Shown in pieces: positions 35,777 to 43,327 of a stretch of 64,000 nucleotides of DNA. Source of the stretch: Psychrobacter sp. 1044 (GTDB lineage Bacteria > Pseudomonadota > Gammaproteobacteria > Pseudomonadales > Moraxellaceae); contig NZ_CAJHAZ010000005.1 in the NCBI RefSeq assembly GCF_904846525.1, positions 124,001-188,000 of the forward strand. Direction: 5' to 3'. The position numbers and the translations under genes were made by a program. Positions within the stretch are counted from its first letter, which is position 1. Every line of letters begins with the position of its first letter. The notes below the pieces were generated by a model. That model saw nothing but the letters and a program-made list of their open reading frames with translations, made no database searches and had not been told where the DNA came from.

Positions 35777-36007
35777 ATGACTCAAGAACACGCTTCCCAT
35801 GAAAAGCGCAAAATCATCGATAAGTTTTTGATGAAACTCACCAAAGAGGAGCCGCAAATGTATTATGCTAGCACCTCTGAGGTCGCTCGTAGTATCCATA
35901 CTATGATAAAAGAACACACCAATCGCCTGTCGGTAGAAGATCAGGCGCTCGTTAGACATATGACCGTCGAGGAGATACAAGACTTGCTAGGCTTTCACCT
36001 TAAATAA
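35777..36007 (+). CDS. Small conserved-looking hypothetical protein
   Basis: This 76-residue, highly charged and mostly helical protein has no signal peptide or membrane segment. An ideal ribosome site (TTAGGAG) precedes the ATG at proper distance and a terminator hairpin follows, so translation is likely. Residues 10-25 are Lys-rich and the C-terminus holds MTVEEIQDLLGFHLK. I do not recognise the family. Confidence 0.7.
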   Translation: MTQEHASHEKRKIIDKFLMKLTKEEPQMYYASTSEVARSIHTMIKEHTNRLSVEDQALVRHMTVEEIQDLLGFHLK

Positions 36008-36027
36008 TCACACTTTCAACGTTCCCA

Positions 36028-36060
36028 TAAAAAAAGCCCGCTTATTTGCAGGCTTTTTTA
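36028..36060. terminator. Terminator between the 76-aa gene and the aldehyde dehydrogenase gene
   Basis: The arms agcccgc and gcaggct pair with one mismatch, and A- and T-runs on either side let the hairpin serve both converging genes. Confidence 0.75.
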
Positions 36061-36101
36061 TTATTAAAACTTTAATTTAGAGCATTGAAAATATACATCG
36101 C

Positions 36102-37592
36102 TTAAAACGGATACTCGCGTGGCTCATGTTGCATAGATATCCAGTGCGTTCTAGTGAACTCTTCTAGCACCCACTCACCGTTAAAACGACCAATACCTGA
36201 GTTTTTCTCGCCACCGAATGGCAAGTTACTTTCATCATTGACTGAAATATCATTAATATGGGTCATGCCTGCTCTGATACCGCGAGCAAAGCGCATGCCT
36301 TTTGCCATATCTTTTGTAAATACCGCACTCGACAGACCAAACATTGAGTCATTGGCGATCGATAACGCATCATCTTCATCTTTGGCACGGATGATACCGA
36401 CCAATGGTCCAAATACCTCATTACGTGACAAATCCATCTCACGCGTCACTTCAGTAAAGATGTGCGGCGGTACAACTTGTCCTTTAATCTCACCACTTAG
36501 TATCATTTTTGCGCCTTCTTGCTGCGCATTAGCGATTTTCTCTTTCAACGATTCGACTTGTTTTTTATTAATAATCGGACCAACCGCCGTGTCTTGTTTG
36601 CTCGGATCGCCGACGTTTAACGTTTTAACATGCGCCAAGAAACGCTCAACAAAGTCATCATAAATCTCGTCTTCAACGATAATACGATTGATAGCAATAC
36701 AGATTTGACCTTGATGTAAGAACTTCCCAAAGGCGGCTGCTTTGACCGCTTGCTCAATATCAGCGTCTTTTAGTACCACAAATGGACTGTTACCACCCAA
36801 CTCAAGCGCTACTTGTTTAATGCACTCGCCGCCATTAGCCAACTCGCCAATGCGCTTACCGACTGAAGTAGAGCCAGTAAATGATACAAAGCTTGGGGTT
36901 TTGTGTTCAACGATCGCATCTCCTATCTCTTTGCCTGAGCCAACAACCACGTTGAGCAAGCCTTTTGGCAAACCTGCTTCTTCAAATACTTTTGCTAGCA
37001 GCAAACCACCAGTCACTGGGGTATCACTCGCAGGTTTGAGTACCACAGCGTTACCAAGTGCTAAGGCTGGTGCAATAGAACGTTGGGTCAAATGTAATGG
37101 AAAGTTCCACGGACTAATGACAGCAACGACACCAATGGGCTCACGGTAAACAAAGTTTTCTTTGCCAGGGGTGTTAGATGGACGAATCTCGCCATGTACA
37201 CGACTTGGGAAAGTCGCAGCCTCAAGGGTAATGGCGCGGGTAGCAGCAAACTCAACCATGGCTTTAACACGGGTACTGCCCGACTCTTTAATGAGCCAAT
37301 CGACGATTTCATCTTGGCGCTGATCTAAAATCTCAACCACTTTATATAGTACACCTGCTCGTGTCGCTGGCGTTTGCTGTGCCCACTCTTTTTGTGCCGC
37401 ACTTGCTGCTTGATACGCTTCATTAAGCTGCGCTTCTGTCGCCTGCTGAATCTTTACAAGTGTATCGCCATTGTAGGGGTTGGTATTGGTATTGACGCTA
37501 TCGTCTTGACCGCTTTGCCATTCCCCTGCAATGTACTGGAGGTGGAAATCATTATAGGCATTGGCTTTGGTATTATCGGTATCAGTTGACAT
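36102..37592 (-). CDS. NAD(P)-dependent aldehyde dehydrogenase
   Basis: This 496-residue member of the aldehyde dehydrogenase superfamily has [35 protein letters not shown], the catalytic Glu in [13 protein letters not shown], and the nucleophile cysteine in [14 protein letters not shown]. The pattern is like benzaldehyde and vanillin dehydrogenases, but the substrate is not fixed by this. It oxidises an aldehyde to its acid. The ATG at 37592 follows GAGAAG and is preferred to the one at 37604. A 15-bp palindrome shared with the yqhD promoter lies about 160 bp upstream, and a TetR gene is divergent. This suggests induction by reactive aldehydes. Confidence 0.92.
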   Translation of the reverse strand: MSTDTDNTKANAYNDFHLQYIAGEWQSGQDDSVNTNTNPYNGDTLVKIQQATEAQLNEAYQAASAAQKEWAQQTPATRAGVLYKVVEILDQRQDEIVDWLIKESGSTRVKAMVEFAATRAITLEAATFPSRVHGEIRPSNTPGKENFVYREPIGVVAVISPWNFPLHLTQRSIAPALALGNAVVLKPASDTPVTGGLLLAKVFEEAGLPKGLLNVVVGSGKEIGDAIVEHKTPSFVSFTGSTSVGKRIGELANGGECIKQVALELGGNSPFVVLKDADIEQAVKAAAFGKFLHQGQICIAINRIIVEDEIYDDFVERFLAHVKTLNVGDPSKQDTAVGPIINKKQVESLKEKIANAQQEGAKMILSGEIKGQVVPPHIFTEVTREMDLSRNEVFGPLVGIIRAKDEDDALSIANDSMFGLSSAVFTKDMAKGMRFARGIRAGMTHINDISVNDESNLPFGGEKNSGIGRFNGEWVLEEFTRTHWISMQHEPREYPF

Positions 37593-37749
37593 AATTCTTC
37601 TCATTTATTTTATGGATGTTATGTTGGTTGTCAATAAAACAGTATGACTAGCAAATTGAGGCAGATAAAAAATAACCCTTAACACAGTTATTTATATTAA
37701 ATAGCCTGCGCTCGCAACATTTGATTAAACACATCAAAACGAAACTTGC

Positions 37750-37764
37750 TAGACGACTGGTCTA
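37750..37764. promoter_or_regulatory. TetR operator copy 1 (aldehyde dehydrogenase/tetR interval)
   Basis: The sequence tagacgactggtcta has inverted halves TAGAC and GTCTA around five bases. The same 15-mer occurs at 38690. It resembles, from memory, the NemR box of E. coli (TAGACC...GGTCTA). A half site (atagacc) follows at 37773. It sits between the aldehyde dehydrogenase and regulator genes. Confidence 0.78.
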
Positions 37765-37998
37765 ATGCTACCATAGACCTCATACAAATAAGCGTATTTT
37801 GTCAGCAAGTATTGTTGAAAAAACGTAACGTGACCATATCAACCTTTACAATAAGCACTAATTATAAGCAACAATAAAAATCTGCATCGACCCATAGAAA
37901 GTATCATGAATAATTGTTAATAGCGCGCTAAGTAGCATTATTCGCTATACCTTATCTCTGAAATACATTCATAAAAAATATAGGAGGACATTACTATT

Positions 37999-38601
37999 AT
38001 GTCTGCGGCCTCAACCACAATCCCACCAGATACCAAAACGCATCTGTTAGAAACAGGCTATCAACTGATTTCCAAAAAAGGTTTTACTGCCGTCGGTATC
38101 AAACAAATACTAGACACAGCCGGTATTCCTAAAGGCTCTTTTTACCATTATTTTGCCTCAAAAGAAGCATTTGGTGAAGCTATCATCAGTCATTATTTCA
38201 CTGACTATAAGATACGCTTAGACACCATTGGTCGTCAAAAAGTTAATGCTCAGCAAAAGATTTATGATTATTTTCAAAGCTGGTATGACACCCAGCAAAA
38301 TGGCTGTGATCATGAAAAGTGCTTGGTGGTGAAGCTCAGCGCTGAGGTTGCAGATCTGTCTGAACCTATGCGCATCGCACTGAATGCTGGTTATCAGCAG
38401 ACCATCAGTTGGCTTGCCGAACAAATCAAAGCAGGCTGGGCGGATGACTCTGTACCACAACCTGACAATATCGCGGCCGAGAGCATGGCCAAACGTTGGT
38501 ATTTTGCTTGGCTTGGTGCCAGTTTAATCGCCAAGATTAGCCAAACCAATACACCGCTTGCAGAAGTATGGCAGATGACTACTTCTCAATTGGGACGCTA
38601 A
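37999..38601 (+). CDS. TetR family regulator of the aldehyde/electrophile island
   Basis: This 200-residue protein has the TetR helix-turn-helix at residues 15-52 (LLETGYQLISKKGFTAVGIK, then IPKGSFYHYFASKEAFGEAI) and a ligand domain containing GCDHEKCLVVKLSAEVADLSE. The cysteines at 103 and 108 lie about where NemR of E. coli has its redox-active Cys106. Copies of a palindromic operator flank the gene and stand before the aldehyde dehydrogenase and yqhD-type genes. It probably represses both and itself, and releases DNA when modified by electrophiles. A GGAGGA ribosome site precedes the ATG. The homology to NemR is partial and AcuR-like regulators are also similar. Confidence 0.82.
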   Translation: MSAASTTIPPDTKTHLLETGYQLISKKGFTAVGIKQILDTAGIPKGSFYHYFASKEAFGEAIISHYFTDYKIRLDTIGRQKVNAQQKIYDYFQSWYDTQQNGCDHEKCLVVKLSAEVADLSEPMRIALNAGYQQTISWLAEQIKAGWADDSVPQPDNIAAESMAKRWYFAWLGASLIAKISQTNTPLAEVWQMTTSQLGR

Positions 38602-38689
38602 TTTCGTGCGTTAAACGCTTTTTAGCCATTTATACTTCCCTATATCTAAAGCAAAAAATTGAGTTATAAGAGAGTTTTGTAAAAGTTAC

Positions 38690-38704
38690 TAGACGACTGG
38701 TCTA
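38690..38704. promoter_or_regulatory. TetR operator copy 2 (yqhD promoter)
   Basis: This is an exact second copy of tagacgactggtcta, 105 bp before the yqhD-type start codon. A TACAAT hexamer at 38712-38717 would be a -10 box whose -35 region is covered by the operator, as expected for repression. Confidence 0.8.
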
Positions 38705-38809
38705 TTTAATGTACAATGCCCACAGTTGTAAAAACGAATGGCTAATTTGTCACTGAGATTTTTGCACCCCATACGCCCAACACAAATATTTAATAATTTT
38801 AGGAATACT

Positions 38810-40030
38810 ATGAATAACTTCCAATATTACAATCCAGTACGTATCGTCTTTGGTGAAGGTCAAATCAAACAACTATCGGAATTGGTTCCGACCGATGCCC
38901 GTGTGCTTATCACTTATGGTGGCGGTTCGGCACAGCGCACAGGTACGCTAGACGAAGTAAAGGAAGCCTTGGCTGCGAGCGGTACACGTACCGTATTCGA
39001 ATTTGGTGGTATTGAAGCCAATCCAGAATTCACGACTCTTTTAAAAGCAGCAGATATGGTCAATGAGCACAATATTGACTTTTTGCTAGCGGTCGGGGGC
39101 GGCTCAGTCATTGATGGTAGCAAATTTGTTGCATTGGTATCGTCCCTCACTGAAGAAGATGGCACGACTGTCTCACGCGAACAAGCATGGAACGCACTAA
39201 CCAGCTATTGCAGAGACATTGATTCTGCCATCGATTTGGGTGCTGTTTTGACCATTCCAGCCACTGGCTCTGAGATGAACTCAGGCGGCGTCATCAATTA
39301 TAGTGAACGTCAAGCTAAGCTACCATTTGGCAACGCACTTGCCTTCCCTAAGTTCTCAATATTAGATCCAATCAAAACACTGACATTACCTGAGCGTCAA
39401 GTGATGAATGGTGTGGCTGATGCCTTTGTCCATGTCATGGAACAGTACCTAACGTATCCAGTCAATGCAAAAGTGCAAGATGCCTTTGCTGAGAGCTTGC
39501 TGAAAATCCTCATTGATGAAGGTCGTATCGTTAAACAAGATCCAGAAAACTTAGAAACTCGTAAGAATATTATGTGGACAGCAACCATGGCACTCAATGG
39601 TCTAATCGGTGCAGGCGTACCGCAAGACTGGACGACACATATGATCGGTCATGAGCTAACCTCGTTGCACAGCATCGATCATGCACGTACATTAACTATC
39701 TTATTGCCATCAGTAATGCGCGAGTTGAAAGACAGCAAAAAAGAGAAATTACTTCAATATGCGCATAATGTCTGGAATATTACGCTCGATGATACTCATC
39801 AAGACGAAGATGCTGTCATTGAAGCGGCTATTGTCCGTACCGAAAACTTCTTCCGTGACCTTGGCTTGCCCGTCAGTTTAGAAGATGCAGAACTTGATGA
39901 ATCAGCTATTGACCCGATTATCAAGCAGCTTGAAGCGCATAACATGGTTCAGTTAGGCGAGCACAGCAACAATGATTTAGAAGTGTCACGCCGTATTCTA
40001 CAACGTGCTATTAGTAGCAAAGCTGCTTAA
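38810..40030 (+). CDS. yqhD: YqhD-type NADPH-dependent aldehyde reductase
   Basis: This 406-residue iron/zinc-type alcohol dehydrogenase starts at MNNFQYYNPVRIVFGEGQI (ATG 38810, after TAGGAAT); the longer frame from 38738 adds 24 unlikely residues. The cofactor loop is ITYGGGSAQRTG and AVGGGSVIDGSKF. The metal-binding part runs through GVADAFVHVMEQYLTYPV, GAGVPQDWTTHMIGHELTSL and HSIDHARTL. The match to E. coli YqhD continues along the whole length to the LGEHSNNDLEVSRRI tail. It reduces short and lipid-derived aldehydes to alcohols. An operator for the nearby TetR protein covers its promoter. Confidence 0.94.
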   Translation: MNNFQYYNPVRIVFGEGQIKQLSELVPTDARVLITYGGGSAQRTGTLDEVKEALAASGTRTVFEFGGIEANPEFTTLLKAADMVNEHNIDFLLAVGGGSVIDGSKFVALVSSLTEEDGTTVSREQAWNALTSYCRDIDSAIDLGAVLTIPATGSEMNSGGVINYSERQAKLPFGNALAFPKFSILDPIKTLTLPERQVMNGVADAFVHVMEQYLTYPVNAKVQDAFAESLLKILIDEGRIVKQDPENLETRKNIMWTATMALNGLIGAGVPQDWTTHMIGHELTSLHSIDHARTLTILLPSVMRELKDSKKEKLLQYAHNVWNITLDDTHQDEDAVIEAAIVRTENFFRDLGLPVSLEDAELDESAIDPIIKQLEAHNMVQLGEHSNNDLEVSRRILQRAISSKAA

Positions 40031-40170
40031 TAAAAACACCACCGTAATAAGAAACACATATTGTTATGCTATTTATAGTAGTTGCTCAGCACTGAGTAAC
40101 TACTCCATTCACCATTAAATATTAAAATCAATAGAATCTTAAAATCAATAAATAGAAAAGGAATCTGATA

Positions 40171-41220
40171 ATGAGCTTTGATAAACAACAAAATCAAAAA
40201 ACAAACCGTCAAATTAAATTGGCAAGCCGTCCAACAGGTGAGCCAAAAGCTGAAAACTTTGATATGGTAACCAGCGATATCCCATCGCCAAATAACAATG
40301 AAATGCTGCTGCGTACCGTTTACTTATCCTTAGATCCATACATGCGTGGACGTATGAGCGATGCGAAAAGCTATGCTGATCCGCTAGAAGTGGGTGATGT
40401 CATGATGGGTGGCACGGTTGCCCAAGTCGTTGAATCCAATATCGACAAATTTGCTGTGGGTGACTTAGTGGTCTCAAACTCAGGCTGGCAAGACTATAGC
40501 GTCAGTGATGGCGAAGGCGTCTTAAAGCTTGACAAAAACATGTCAAATCCCTCTTATGGTTTAGGCGTACTAGGTATGCCAGGCTTTACCGGTTACATGG
40601 GTTTGACCGACATCGGTAAGCCGCAAAAAGGGGAAACTTTGGTCGTCGCTGCTGCAACGGGTCCCGTTGGTGCAACGGTAGGTCAAGTTGGCAACCAATA
40701 TGGCTTACGTACCGTTGGTGTGGCTGGTGGCAAAGAAAAATGTGACTTTGCTGTCAATGAGCTAGGCTTTGATGTCTGTATTGACCATAAAGCGGATGAC
40801 TTTGCCGAGCAATTAAAAGCGGCGTGCCCAGATGGCATCGATATCTATTACGAAAACGTCGGTGGCAAAGTATTTGATGCCGTTATGCCATTATTAAATG
40901 CGCATGCACGTATCCCAGTCTGTGGTCTGGTCTCGCAATACAACGCCACCGAGCTGCCTGATGGTAAAGATCGTCTAGGCGTATTAATGGGCAACATTCT
41001 AAGCCGTCGTCTCACCATTAAAGGTTTTATTATTTTTGAAGAATATGGCGATCACTTCCCAGAATTCTTAAAAACCATGAGTAAATGGGTCGAGTCAGGC
41101 GATGTTAAAACCAAAGAATATATCGCTGAAGGCTTAGACGATGCACCAAATGCCTTCGTGCGCATGCTAAACGGCGATAACTTTGGTAAAACAGTGGTTA
41201 AAGTTTCTGAGGTTGAATAA
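40171..41220 (+). CDS. NADPH-dependent 2-alkenal/curcumin-type reductase (MDR family)
   Basis: This 349-residue medium-chain reductase has the leukotriene-B4-dehydrogenase-like pattern: LSLDPYMRGRMSDAKSYADP, LGVLGMPGFTGYMGLTDIGK, then VAAATGPVGATVGQVG (nucleotide-binding loop) and GIDIYYENVGGKVFDAVMPL. It has no zinc ligands. Relatives in E. coli (CurA/YncB) reduce alpha,beta-unsaturated ketones and aldehydes with NADPH. It follows yqhD by 140 bp. An AT-rich imperfect repeat of 17 bp (ttaaaatcaata) occurs twice in the gap. It probably belongs to the same stress regulon. Confidence 0.9.
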   Translation: MSFDKQQNQKTNRQIKLASRPTGEPKAENFDMVTSDIPSPNNNEMLLRTVYLSLDPYMRGRMSDAKSYADPLEVGDVMMGGTVAQVVESNIDKFAVGDLVVSNSGWQDYSVSDGEGVLKLDKNMSNPSYGLGVLGMPGFTGYMGLTDIGKPQKGETLVVAAATGPVGATVGQVGNQYGLRTVGVAGGKEKCDFAVNELGFDVCIDHKADDFAEQLKAACPDGIDIYYENVGGKVFDAVMPLLNAHARIPVCGLVSQYNATELPDGKDRLGVLMGNILSRRLTIKGFIIFEEYGDHFPEFLKTMSKWVESGDVKTKEYIAEGLDDAPNAFVRMLNGDNFGKTVVKVSEVE

Positions 41221-41439
41221 CAGAACCAATGGTTATCAGTTGGTTGAATCGCAAATAACGACTTAACAACATAACTTGCTAAGACAACCACTGAAAATGA
41301 CCTCTCAACCATGAATACTGTTCTATGAATACCGCTAGCAGTCATTGCAAATACTCATATTGATTACAGATGACCAATTAAGCATGACTGCTAACAACCC
41401 ATGATTTAAAAACAACATCAATAATAAATAAGGACGACT

Positions 41440-42117
41440 ATGAATATTTTAATGGTACTAACCTCACATGATAAGTTGGGCGATACTGGCAAAAAAACGG
41501 GCTTTTGGCTAGAAGAGTTTGCCGCGCCGTACTATGCTTTTATCGATGCAGGCGTCAACGTAACACTAGCCTCTCCTGCTGGTGGCCAGCCGCCGCTTGA
41601 TCCTAGCAGCGATACTGAAGACACGCAAACCAAAGATACCAAGCGTTTTAAAGAAGATAGCGATGCTCAAAAGCAGCTTGCCAATACTAAAAAACTCGCT
41701 GATATGAAAGCCGAAGACTTTGATTCAGTCTTTTATCCGGGCGGTCACGGTCCACTATGGGACTTGGCAGTTGATAAAAATTCGATCAATTTGATTGAGA
41801 CGTTTGTCAAACAAGACAAACCTGTCGCCTTTGTTTGTCATTCTCCAGCCGCTCTTAAAAACGTCAAAATTGATGGTGAGTATTTAGTCAAAGGCAAAAC
41901 AGTGACTGGCTTTACCAATTCAGAAGAAGACGCCGTTGGTCTCACAGATGTCGTGCCATTCTTAGTAGAAGATGCACTAAAAGCCAATGGTGGTAACTAT
42001 GAAAAAGCCGCTGATTGGGAATCATTTGTGGTCGAAGATGGCTTGCTGATTACGGGGCAAAACCCAGCGTCATCAGAGGAAGCTGCCAAGCGCTTAATCA
42101 CTAAGCTGAAAGGTTAA
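41440..42117 (+). CDS. DJ-1/PfpI family protein (Hsp31/glyoxalase III-like)
   Basis: This 225-residue protein has the DJ-1 fold with a conserved Glu in GFWLEEFAAPY (about residue 25), VFYPGGHGPLWDLA and the nucleophile elbow FVCHSPAAL, with Cys133 followed by His134. Members of this group act as glyoxalase III (methylglyoxal to lactate) or protein deglycases/chaperones. It sits in the aldehyde-defence island between the CurA-type reductase and a GST, which favours a role against dicarbonyls. An AAGGACG ribosome site precedes the ATG. Confidence 0.9.
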   Translation: MNILMVLTSHDKLGDTGKKTGFWLEEFAAPYYAFIDAGVNVTLASPAGGQPPLDPSSDTEDTQTKDTKRFKEDSDAQKQLANTKKLADMKAEDFDSVFYPGGHGPLWDLAVDKNSINLIETFVKQDKPVAFVCHSPAALKNVKIDGEYLVKGKTVTGFTNSEEDAVGLTDVVPFLVEDALKANGGNYEKAADWESFVVEDGLLITGQNPASSEEAAKRLITKLKG

Positions 42118-42164
42118 TATCTTTTTAACGTTAATATAATAGACCATGCAAAAAGGCCACTATC

Positions 42165-42794
42165 ATGATTCGCTTACATCATCTCAACCAGTCTCGCTCA
42201 TTACGTATTTTATGGCTTTTAGAAGAGCTGGGCGTGCCTTATGAGATCATTAGTCATCAACGCGATCCTAATACTCATTTGGCACCAGACAGTTTAAAGG
42301 CGGTACATCCACTCGGTAAATCTCCGGTTATCGAGATGGATGGTCAACTTTATGCCGAGTCGGGTGCAATCATTGAGTTATTGATTGAGCGATTTGCGCC
42401 AGAGCGCTTACGTCCTACGACTGATAGCGCAGACTATGGCCATTATCTGCAATGGATTAACTTTGCTGAAAGCTCGCTCATGTTGCCGTTATTACTGGAG
42501 CTATTTACCAAAAAAGCCGGTATCGTCGATAACGAGTTTTTAGATGGTTATATCAGTCAAGAAAAACACAGACTGTTGAGCTATCTAAACGAGGAAGTTG
42601 CAGATAAGCCATTTATCGTTGGTCATAAGCTAAGCGGCGCTGACTTTATGCTGTCTTTTGACTTAATCATGCTGGCTAAGCGTGAAGCGTTAGATGATTA
42701 TCCGCATATCAAGCAGTATGCTTTACAGCTTGCCAGTCTTGATAGCTATCAGCGCAGCATGCGTTTAGAGGCGAATTATGATCACTCTATTTAG
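42165..42794 (+). CDS. Glutathione S-transferase family protein
   Basis: This 209-residue protein has an N-terminal thioredoxin-like domain (MIRLHHLNQSRSLRILWLLE), the cis-proline and glutathione-binding segment HPLGKSPVIEMDGQLYAESG, and a helical C-terminal domain with ISGADFMLSFD-like LSGADFMLSFDL. The Ser in NQSRS is a candidate catalytic residue. It lies 48 bp after the DJ-1 gene and ends the island with a perfect terminator, so it is probably cotranscribed with the DJ-1 gene. Conjugation of electrophiles to glutathione would fit, but is not shown. Confidence 0.92.
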   Translation: MIRLHHLNQSRSLRILWLLEELGVPYEIISHQRDPNTHLAPDSLKAVHPLGKSPVIEMDGQLYAESGAIIELLIERFAPERLRPTTDSADYGHYLQWINFAESSLMLPLLLELFTKKAGIVDNEFLDGYISQEKHRLLSYLNEEVADKPFIVGHKLSGADFMLSFDLIMLAKREALDDYPHIKQYALQLASLDSYQRSMRLEANYDHSI

Positions 42795-42832
42795 TACCAT
42801 GGTCTAACTGTTTATCGACTATTTAATGTATA

Positions 42833-42862
42833 AAAAAACAGCTCTTTATAGAGCTGTTTTTT
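42833..42862 (+). terminator. Terminator after the GST gene
   Basis: The arms aaaaaacagctc and gagctgtttttt pair perfectly with a tttata loop. It marks the end of the electrophile-defence island. Confidence 0.92.
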
Positions 42863-42898
42863 ATGGGTAAAAATGACCTGAGTCGTAGCTATGTGACA

Positions 42899-43006
42899 TA
42901 TAGTCAAGGAATTTTAGAATCGCTACAAGGCGACCGACCGCAGATAGTACACCGAGTACATCTAGGGCGGGTAACACCGTAGCGGTTTAAAAGTGCTCTG
43001 ACTATA
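42899..43006. repeat. 108-bp imperfect palindromic repeat element
   Basis: The left end (tatagtcaaggaatttta...) and right end (...agtgctctgactata) are inverted copies matching at 21 of 28 positions. The interior also folds partly (gcgaccgaccgc, gggcgggtaac). It has no coding potential and looks like a dispersed intergenic repeat; from memory, similar sequences recur in Psychrobacter genomes. Confidence 0.6.
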
Positions 43007-43168
43007 GCACTGTGTTTCTTATCGTCTATCATTGACAGACAGCTGCATCTATCTTTTAACTTGATTTTCAATGTGTTAGTTATGCGTGATAAATGCTCAA
43101 CAAAAATTATGATAAAATATTCAAAACAGGGTTTAGAATACTTTTTTGGTTTTATCAGTCTACTAAAT

Positions 43169-43228
43169 GACTTTCTGTTAAATGGCTTTTTATTGAATGG
43201 CTTTTTATTGAATGGCTTTTTATTAAAT
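43169..43228. repeat. 15-bp-period tandem array upstream of the efflux operon
   Basis: Four units in series: gactttctgttaaat, ggctttttattgaat twice exactly, and ggctttttattaaat, with a partial fifth. It ends 100 bp before the emrB-like start codon. One frame reads it as repeated LLNGF, but I do not think that frame is a gene. Confidence 0.85.
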
Positions 43229-43327
43229 GACTTTAAATGTCTTGAGTTTCATGACTATCCGACGAGCGCGATGCTTGTTTAACAACGGCTATACACCATT
43301 TTATCCCTCTACGCAGATTATCCATCC

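Noticed and set aside
43169-43228. CRISPR-like array
   Set aside because: Units are contiguous 15-mers without spacers, and no cas genes are present.
43061-43282. Open frame encoding repeated LLNGF pentapeptides
   Set aside because: It has no ribosome site, overlaps a tandem DNA array and a structured intergenic region, and has no recognisable protein character outside the repeat.
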